Position numbers and translations under genes: made by a program
Shown: positions 59,395 through 64,000 of the stretch, one piece after another
Layout: each line of letters opens with the position of its first letter
Position numbering within the stretch: position 1 is the first letter of the stretch
Assembly: GCA_035525225.1 (NCBI GenBank)
Contig: DATLFA010000045.1
Location: 186,001 to 250,000, forward strand
Direction of reading: 5' to 3'
Length of the DNA: 64,000 nucleotides
Source: DATLFA01 sp035525225
Lineage (GTDB): Bacteria; Actinomycetota; Acidimicrobiia; Acidimicrobiales; WLNW01
The notes under the pieces: model-generated
The model's database searches: none
What the model saw: only the letters and a program-made list of their open reading frames with translations
Told to the model about the DNA's origin: nothing

Positions 59395-59493
59395 GAGGAA
59401 GTTGGCCCCGCCGTAACGGCTCCGTAATTTGGCCGTCATGGCGCCGCGACGCGCCGGACACGTCGCCCGCGCAGGGGGAACAGGTGTTCTCGC

Positions 59494-61215
59494 TCACCCT
59501 AGCTGATTGAGTACGGAGTCGAGCCAATTGCTCCAACCGGGGCAGGCGAGCAAGTTGCCACACCACGGCGTGCGCGGTGGGATGACCGTCGAGCCGATCT
59601 GCACATGAGGATTCGCGGCCAGCAGGTCCGTATAGATCTTTTCGGCTTCAGCGCTGCGTTTGACGAACGGTGCGGTGGGCACCCACACGACACGCAACCC
59701 GTTGCTCGCGCGAGCGACCTCGCCGAGCACCCGCAAATGGTCGTCGATGCTCCACGCCGGATCCGTGATCGCGAGCACGATCCCCGAGAGCAGGATCGGG
59801 GTCTTGTCCTTGGGGACCAGCGTGGCCGCGATGGTGTTGGGATCGCCGACCGAAAGCACCTTCGGTTGCCAGCCCGCCTCGGTGAGTTGGCGCAGCATCT
59901 CGTTCGAGGTCGTCCCAGGTATTCCCCCGGTGATGAGCGACACCGCGCGCGACGGTATGAGCTCGGCCTTTTGGTAGCGCACCGCGATCTCGGTCACCTT
60001 GCGCACGTAGACTTTCGACGCGTTGTAGGCGAATAGCGCGTTGCCGAACCCGGTGACCGTCGACAACCGGTGGCCGCCCCTACTCGCACAGAGCAATCGT
60101 GCGGTGGCCAAGGCGGCGTCGTAGAAGTTGTATGGGTCCTTGTAGCCGTCGTTGTTGCCGTCGGCGCCGCGGTTCTTCCACGTTTCGGGGATGAACTGCA
60201 TCGGTCCGACACCGTGGTCGTACACCGGGTCGCCGTCGAGCTCGCCGTTGTCGGTGTCGACGACGAGCTGGTTGCCCTCGGTGCCGTCGAGTGTCGGCCC
60301 GATGATCTCGTCGACAACAGTGCCGTCGGGCATCATCGCTCGCCCACGGGCGTGGCCGGTCTCGACGTACCCGACTGCGGCCACGGCCCACCACTCCAAT
60401 CCACAAGCCGGATCGGCAATATCGACGCGCCGCGTGGCGCGGAGGTAGGCATCGAGCACGATCAGGTTGATGTCGATCTCCGGGAAGCGTGCGAACGACG
60501 ACGTCGCGAGCTTCTTGATCAACGCTTCCGTTTCTTCGCGAGTCGTCTTCGCGGCTTCGTAGGTCGCCAGCGCATTGCTGACCGCTTCCTCGGCTTCGTG
60601 AATGGACGTCTCGCTGATGCGCACCTGGGCGCGTGATTCCGCGATCGAAGCTTCGAGCCTCTTGATGCGCGCTGCTTCCTCGCGCAGTACGCGCTGCAGA
60701 TACGCCGCGGCCGCTTCGTACAGCCCCTCGTGGTATTGCTGGCGAGACGCTTCGATGGGGTCGATCATGAGCAGCTGCGTGCCGGAGGCGACCGAGAAGA
60801 GCGATCCCTGCAGCAGGTCGACCATGTTGATGACGTGGCGCTGATGAGCACGCTTCGTGCCGATCAGATCGGAGTTGTCGACCGCGATCTTCTCGAGCAT
60901 CGCCTGGCGCGCTCGCCGCTTCCAGTCGAGGTTCTCGATCTGTGCGTCGAGCTCGGCCCGCTTCCCGGCCTCCTCGGTGTGCTGCGCGGTCAATCGATCG
61001 CCCAGCACGGCCAACAAGTCACGGCCGAGCGACAGGCGCCTGGCGGCTTCGCTGACGACCGGGTCGGGCGGTGCGTCGATCGGGGCGGCCGTCTTGGAGG
61101 GCGCCTGCGCGCCGGCGGGTGCCAGCGGGCCCGCGATGGCGGTGATCCCGAGGATTGCGGCGACGACGATCGTCGCTCCGCGCGGGCGCGATCGGGTGCG
61201 CCGTGAGACGGTCAT
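59494..61215 (-). CDS. Secreted/periplasmic lytic transglycosylase with coiled coil
   Basis: A 573-residue exported protein. A signal peptide is clear (residues 1-36, ending AGAQA). Residues about 60-240 are a long coiled coil. The catalytic module follows: VGYVETGHARG with the catalytic Glu, and DHGVGPMQFIPETWK, which are SLT/MltB-type transglycosylase motifs, and CASRGGHRL. The last 130 residues form a further domain of unknown type (GIVLAITDPAWSIDDHLRVL). It cleaves peptidoglycan, and coiled coil suggests anchoring to a division or spore-like complex. ATG 61215 is preferred; ATG 61242 is possible. Confidence 0.85.
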   Translation of the reverse strand: MTVSRRTRSRPRGATIVVAAILGITAIAGPLAPAGAQAPSKTAAPIDAPPDPVVSEAARRLSLGRDLLAVLGDRLTAQHTEEAGKRAELDAQIENLDWKRRARQAMLEKIAVDNSDLIGTKRAHQRHVINMVDLLQGSLFSVASGTQLLMIDPIEASRQQYHEGLYEAAAAYLQRVLREEAARIKRLEASIAESRAQVRISETSIHEAEEAVSNALATYEAAKTTREETEALIKKLATSSFARFPEIDINLIVLDAYLRATRRVDIADPACGLEWWAVAAVGYVETGHARGRAMMPDGTVVDEIIGPTLDGTEGNQLVVDTDNGELDGDPVYDHGVGPMQFIPETWKNRGADGNNDGYKDPYNFYDAALATARLLCASRGGHRLSTVTGFGNALFAYNASKVYVRKVTEIAVRYQKAELIPSRAVSLITGGIPGTTSNEMLRQLTEAGWQPKVLSVGDPNTIAATLVPKDKTPILLSGIVLAITDPAWSIDDHLRVLGEVARASNGLRVVWVPTAPFVKRSAEAEKIYTDLLAANPHVQIGSTVIPPRTPWCGNLLACPGWSNWLDSVLNQLG

Positions 61216-61268
61216 GCCTATGCATCGGCGCTCCGCGGCCATCGCTCAATGGGCGATCGGCTCAATAC

Positions 61269-61330
61269 GGGCCCGAGCGGCCCGCGCCAGAGCGGGAGAC
61301 GGGCCCGAGCGGCCCGCGCCAGAGCGGGAG
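61269..61330. repeat. Dispersed GC-rich repeat, copies 9 and 10 in tandem (forward, 32-bp period)
   Basis: Two identical units of GGGCCCGAGCGGCCC, then GCGCCAGAGCGGGAG, joined by AC. They lie between the divergent transglycosylase and SnoaL genes and mirror the tandem pair at 39420-39481 in orientation and period. Confidence 0.9.
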
Positions 61331-61358
61331 CCGGGCTAGATCTGTCAGAATCCCGCTC

Positions 61359-61970
61359 ATGGCCCGGTTCCCACGCGACGAGATCGACGAACAATTCGCC
61401 CACTTGTATTACACGGGGTGCGTCAAGGAGGACTGGCTCGGTTGGGCCGACCTATTCACCGACGATTGCCGCTACGTCGAGCACTTCTGGGGCACTCTCG
61501 ATGGCTGCGCCCAGGTCCGTGCGTGGATCGACCCGGTGATGCTCGGCGTGCCCGAGATCTACACCGTGCTCGACTGGTACTCGATCGACGACAACCCCAG
61601 CGATGGTGGTCTGCCGCGGGTGATCTGGGCGCTGCAGAACCGACGCGACAATCCTGACCCGGACGGCCCCCCGTATTTCGACTTCCCCGGTCTCTCGGTC
61701 GCTTGGTACGCCGGCAACGGGCGCTGGGCCGGCGAAGAGGACTACTGGGACGTGAAGGGCGCCCGCTCGACCGCAGAGGCCTACGCCGCAGCATGTCGCA
61801 AGATGGGAGTGACCGAGCCGCTGCAGAAGTTGACGCGCAAGTACTGGCCCGAACACGGCCCCGACTGGGCGCGCTTCGACGGCCCGGCCGAACCATCGTG
61901 GCTCGGCCGCGACGACATCTATCCGATCACCAAGCCACGAGAACTGCGTGAGATCATCGCCCGGTTGTGA
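61359..61970 (+). CDS. SnoaL-like/NTF2-fold protein
   Basis: A 203-residue protein with the SnoaL opening (IDEQFAHLYYTGCVKEDWLGWADLFTDDCRYVEHFWG), YEI-like core and a C-terminal extension rich in Trp and acidic residues (KYWPEHGPDWARF). Such proteins serve as isomerases, hydroxylases or binding proteins in polyketide and steroid routes; the residues of the epoxide hydrolase subtype are not evident here. ATG 61359. It ends ten bases before the convergent pirin gene. Confidence 0.78.
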   Translation: MARFPRDEIDEQFAHLYYTGCVKEDWLGWADLFTDDCRYVEHFWGTLDGCAQVRAWIDPVMLGVPEIYTVLDWYSIDDNPSDGGLPRVIWALQNRRDNPDPDGPPYFDFPGLSVAWYAGNGRWAGEEDYWDVKGARSTAEAYAAACRKMGVTEPLQKLTRKYWPEHGPDWARFDGPAEPSWLGRDDIYPITKPRELREIIARL

Positions 61971-61979
61971 CGACCGGCG

Positions 61980-62849
61980 TCAGGTCCGCACTGCCGCAAT
62001 GGCGCCCATACGGCCGGACTGGTAGTCCTCGAGGGCGTCGATGAGTTGTTGACGCGTGTTCATCACGAACGGGCCGTACCGGGCCACCGGCTCGTTCAAC
62101 GGGCGGCCTGCGAGCAGCAGTACCTCGAGTCGTTCGCTCGCGGTGATGGTGATCGAACCGCTCTCACGTTCGTAGATGACGAACTCGCGCTCGTTGACCC
62201 CCCGCTCGTCGGGACCGACGGTGCCGCTGCCGGCGAACACGTACAGACCGACGTTGTCGTCCGCGGGAAGTTCGGTCGTGAAGGTTGCGCCGGGTTCGAT
62301 CGTCACGTGGGCGTAGACGACCGGCGAATGGGTGTCGGCGACGCCACGGAGGCCCGACAATTCACCGGCGACGACCCGCAACGTGACGCCGTCGGCGGTG
62401 AGCGTCGGGATATCGGCCGGCTCGAAGCCTTGATACGACGGGGCGGTCATCTTCTCGGCGGCAGGCAGGTTGACCCACAGCTGGAACCCGTGCGTGCGAC
62501 CGCCGTTGCGCCTGATCGACTCGGCCGGCTGCTCGCGATGCACGATGCCGGCACCCGCGGTCATCCATTGCACGCCACCCGCTCGGATGGTGCCGTGGTT
62601 GCCCTGCGAGTCGGCGTGTTCGACCGAACCCTCGATCATGTAGGTGACCGTCTCGAAACCGCGATGCGGATGGTCGGACGTGCCGATGGCCGTGCTCGGC
62701 GCGTGGTCTTTCGGCTCCATCTCGTCGAGCAGCAGGAACGGGTCGAACATCTCGAGGCGGGCTTGCGGGAACGGGCGGAAGACGCCGAACCCTTCACCTT
62801 CGTAGGTGTGCTCGGCGGGGATGATCTGGGCGATGCGTCGTCGGGTCAT
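61980..62849 (-). CDS. Pirin family protein
   Basis: A 289-residue bicupin. The metal-binding DHPHRGFETVTYMIEGSVEHADSQG and GAGIVHREQP stretches carry three His and one Glu as in pirins. Bacterial pirins have quercetinase-like activity or interact with metabolic enzymes. The second cupin is degenerate. ATG 62849 (alternative ATG 62882). It follows ileS on the same strand with a repeat copy between. Confidence 0.9.
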   Translation of the reverse strand: MTRRRIAQIIPAEHTYEGEGFGVFRPFPQARLEMFDPFLLLDEMEPKDHAPSTAIGTSDHPHRGFETVTYMIEGSVEHADSQGNHGTIRAGGVQWMTAGAGIVHREQPAESIRRNGGRTHGFQLWVNLPAAEKMTAPSYQGFEPADIPTLTADGVTLRVVAGELSGLRGVADTHSPVVYAHVTIEPGATFTTELPADDNVGLYVFAGSGTVGPDERGVNEREFVIYERESGSITITASERLEVLLLAGRPLNEPVARYGPFVMNTRQQLIDALEDYQSGRMGAIAAVRT

Positions 62850-62885
62850 GGCCGCGTCAACAACGCGACCCCGTGATTTCATCCA

Positions 62886-62913
62886 GGGCCCGAGCGGCCC
62901 TCCCAACGGGAAG
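62886..62913. repeat. Dispersed GC-rich repeat, copy 11 (forward)
   Basis: GGGCCCGAGCGGCCC followed by TCCCAACGGGAAG, just after the ileS stop and before the pirin start. Confidence 0.75.
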
Positions 62914-62920
62914 CTCGCCC

Positions 62921-64000
62921 CTACTTGACCACCACTGCGAATCGCACGTCTTGGTTCTCGAGGCGGGCCTCGTGCGCGGCGGCATCTGCGGGAGTGGTGC
63001 CGTAAGTGATGTCGAGCGCCAGGACCTCACCCATGATCATCGACTCGTGCGTACGGATCGCGCCCTCGAGCGCCGGTGGCAATTCGAGGAACAAAGCGAT
63101 GCGATCGGTGACCACAAGATCTTGCTTCTTGCGCGCTTCTTGCACCTGGCGCACGAGGTCGCGAGCTGTCCCCTCGTCGCGCAGGTCGTCGGTGACGACG
63201 GTGTCGAGATTGACGATGGCGGCGTTGTCCCGCAGCGGTACGGTGGCATCGCCGTCCTTCGCCTGGAGCGCCAGCTCGAAGTCGTCGCCGCTCAAGGTCA
63301 CACCGGCCACGGTGACGGTGCCGTCGTCGTTGCTCGTCCAGTCGCCCGCCCGCGCCGCTTTGATGACCTGCTGCACCGCGCCGCCGAGGCGAGGGCCGAG
63401 CACCTTGCCGTTCGGGCGCAGCACGAACGCGCCGAACTCCGCGACGTCGTCGCTGAAAGCGACCGTCTTCACGTTGACCTCGTCGCTGATCAGATCGGCG
63501 AAGGGACGCAGCGCCTCGATGTCGCCGCCGGCCACGGTCAGCCGGTTGAGCGGCAGCCGCGTGCGGAGCCCGCGCGCTTCACGCAACGACAGCGCGGCCG
63601 AGCACGCATCGCGCACGCGGTCCATCGCACTGACGAGTGCGTCGTCGGCCGGCAACGACTCGGGGTCGGGCCAGTCGGTGAGATGCACGGACTCGTCGCC
63701 CGACAGGTTCGTATAGACCTCTTCACAGAGCAACGGCAGCAGTGGCGCCGCGATCTTGGTCACCGTGTGCAGGACCGTGTAGAGCGTGTCGTACGCGTCG
63801 TGCTTGTCTTGTTCGTGGATGCCGCCCGCGGGCGCCCAAAAGCGCTCGCGCGATCGGCGGATGTACCAGTTGTTGAGCGCGTCGAGGAATGCCTGGATGT
63901 CGGCGCACGCGCCGGCGATGTCGTAGTCGTCGAGGCGCTGCGTCACGCCCTCGACCAACGTACGCGTCTTGGCGAGGATGTACCGATCGAGCAGCTGCGT
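62921..64000 (-). CDS. ileS: Isoleucyl-tRNA synthetase, C-terminal part (partial at window edge)
   Basis: The last 359 residues of IleRS; the frame is open to the right edge, starting in LLDRYILAKTRT. Visible are the anticodon-binding helical domain (NNWYIRRSRERFWAP, TKIAAPLLPLLCEEVYTNL, VHLTDWP) and the C-terminal RRLRDEGTARDLVRQVQEARK-like region of the long eukaryal-type IleRS, which lacks the zinc ribbon of the short bacterial type. Catalytic and editing domains are outside. It charges tRNA-Ile in the cytoplasm. The call is firm from the segment seen. Confidence 0.9.
   Translation of the reverse strand, partial: TQLLDRYILAKTRTLVEGVTQRLDDYDIAGACADIQAFLDALNNWYIRRSRERFWAPAGGIHEQDKHDAYDTLYTVLHTVTKIAAPLLPLLCEEVYTNLSGDESVHLTDWPDPESLPADDALVSAMDRVRDACSAALSLREARGLRTRLPLNRLTVAGGDIEALRPFADLISDEVNVKTVAFSDDVAEFGAFVLRPNGKVLGPRLGGAVQQVIKAARAGDWTSNDDGTVTVAGVTLSGDDFELALQAKDGDATVPLRDNAAIVNLDTVVTDDLRDEGTARDLVRQVQEARKKQDLVVTDRIALFLELPPALEGAIRTHESMIMGEVLALDITYGTTPADAAAHEARLENQDVRFAVVVK

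Noticed and set aside
1..64000. CRISPR arrays, insertion sequences, prophage, tRNA and rRNA genes
   Set aside because: I looked in all gaps on both strands and found no spaced repeats, transposase or integrase motifs, or cloverleaf-like sequences. A tRNA scan would be needed to be certain about short gaps.

Overview
The window is a GC-rich (roughly mid-60s percent by eye), gene-dense stretch of an actinobacterial chromosome. The F420-type luciferase-like oxidoreductase, NirA-type sulfite reductase with a 4Fe-4S APS reductase, MutAB/MeaB, the HTH-fused citrate synthase, DUF3052 and DUF4202 proteins and frequent GTG starts all fit Actinomycetota. I would guess Acidimicrobiia (Ilumatobacter-like), but that is inference. 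I see no transposase, integrase, CRISPR array, rRNA or tRNA. The two ends cut through housekeeping genes: a CCA-adding enzyme on the left and isoleucyl-tRNA synthetase on the right.

Layout. 1-6.4 kb: end of the CCA enzyme, two membrane proteins, a metal-ligand-poor amidohydrolase-like protein divergent from an epoxide-hydrolase-like SnoaL protein, and an isochorismatase-like protein. 4.7-11.9 kb: a tightly overlapping minus-strand catabolic operon (D-aminoacylase-like, amidohydrolase, MFS exporter, double-hotdog thioesterase, second D-aminoacylase-like). 11.9-14.7 kb: a membrane-anchored HELTH metallopeptidase and a thiolase. 14.7-19.3 kb: an assimilatory sulfate-reduction operon (cysH, siroheme genes, sulfite reductase, DUF4202) with a readable promoter and operator. 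19.3-31.8 kb: CoA-transferase, glycosyltransferase-methyltransferase fusion, aldo/keto reductase, sulfotransferase, further amidohydrolases and hydrolases, then a small CDP-sugar group (29.1-33.2 kb). 33.2-40.5 kb: epoxide hydrolase, a two-gene unit containing a UGA-encoded selenoprotein, MDR reductase, esterase, amidohydrolase-like protein and F420 oxidoreductase. 40.6-47.2 kb: MFS transporter divergent from mutA-mutB-meaB. 47.3-56 kb: FHA protein, amidohydrolase, two divergent citrate synthases, DUF3052, P450, LEH-like protein, FmdB and a His-box hydroxylase. 55.7-64 kb: nrdAB, a lytic transglycosylase, SnoaL, pirin and ileS.

How the genes may work together. Eight amidohydrolase-superfamily proteins, a P450, three epoxide-hydrolase-type proteins, F420 and NAD(P)H oxidoreductases, CoA-transferase, thioesterase, thiolase and methylmalonyl-CoA mutase suggest oxidative breakdown of an unidentified, probably cyclic or branched, substrate. 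Products would reach acetyl- and propionyl-CoA, then the methylmalonyl route and the citrate synthases. This is inference from family membership.

Most notable: (1) the gene at 36070-36582 reads through an in-frame TGA followed by Gly-Ser-Cys, with a bacterial SECIS-like hairpin starting directly behind the TGA (apical loop GGUCU), so it is a strong selenoprotein candidate of the UGSC type, paired with a family I do not recognise; (2) three paralogous amidohydrolase-like proteins have lost nearly all expected metal ligands; (3) a dispersed GC-rich repeat family (11 copies at 9 loci, two tandem with a 32-bp period) runs through the window and into coding sequence; (4) a 48-bp near-perfect dyad lies in front of the CoA-transferase; (5) an AT-rich TTGA/TCAA operator array sits between the HTH-citrate synthase and its divergent partner.
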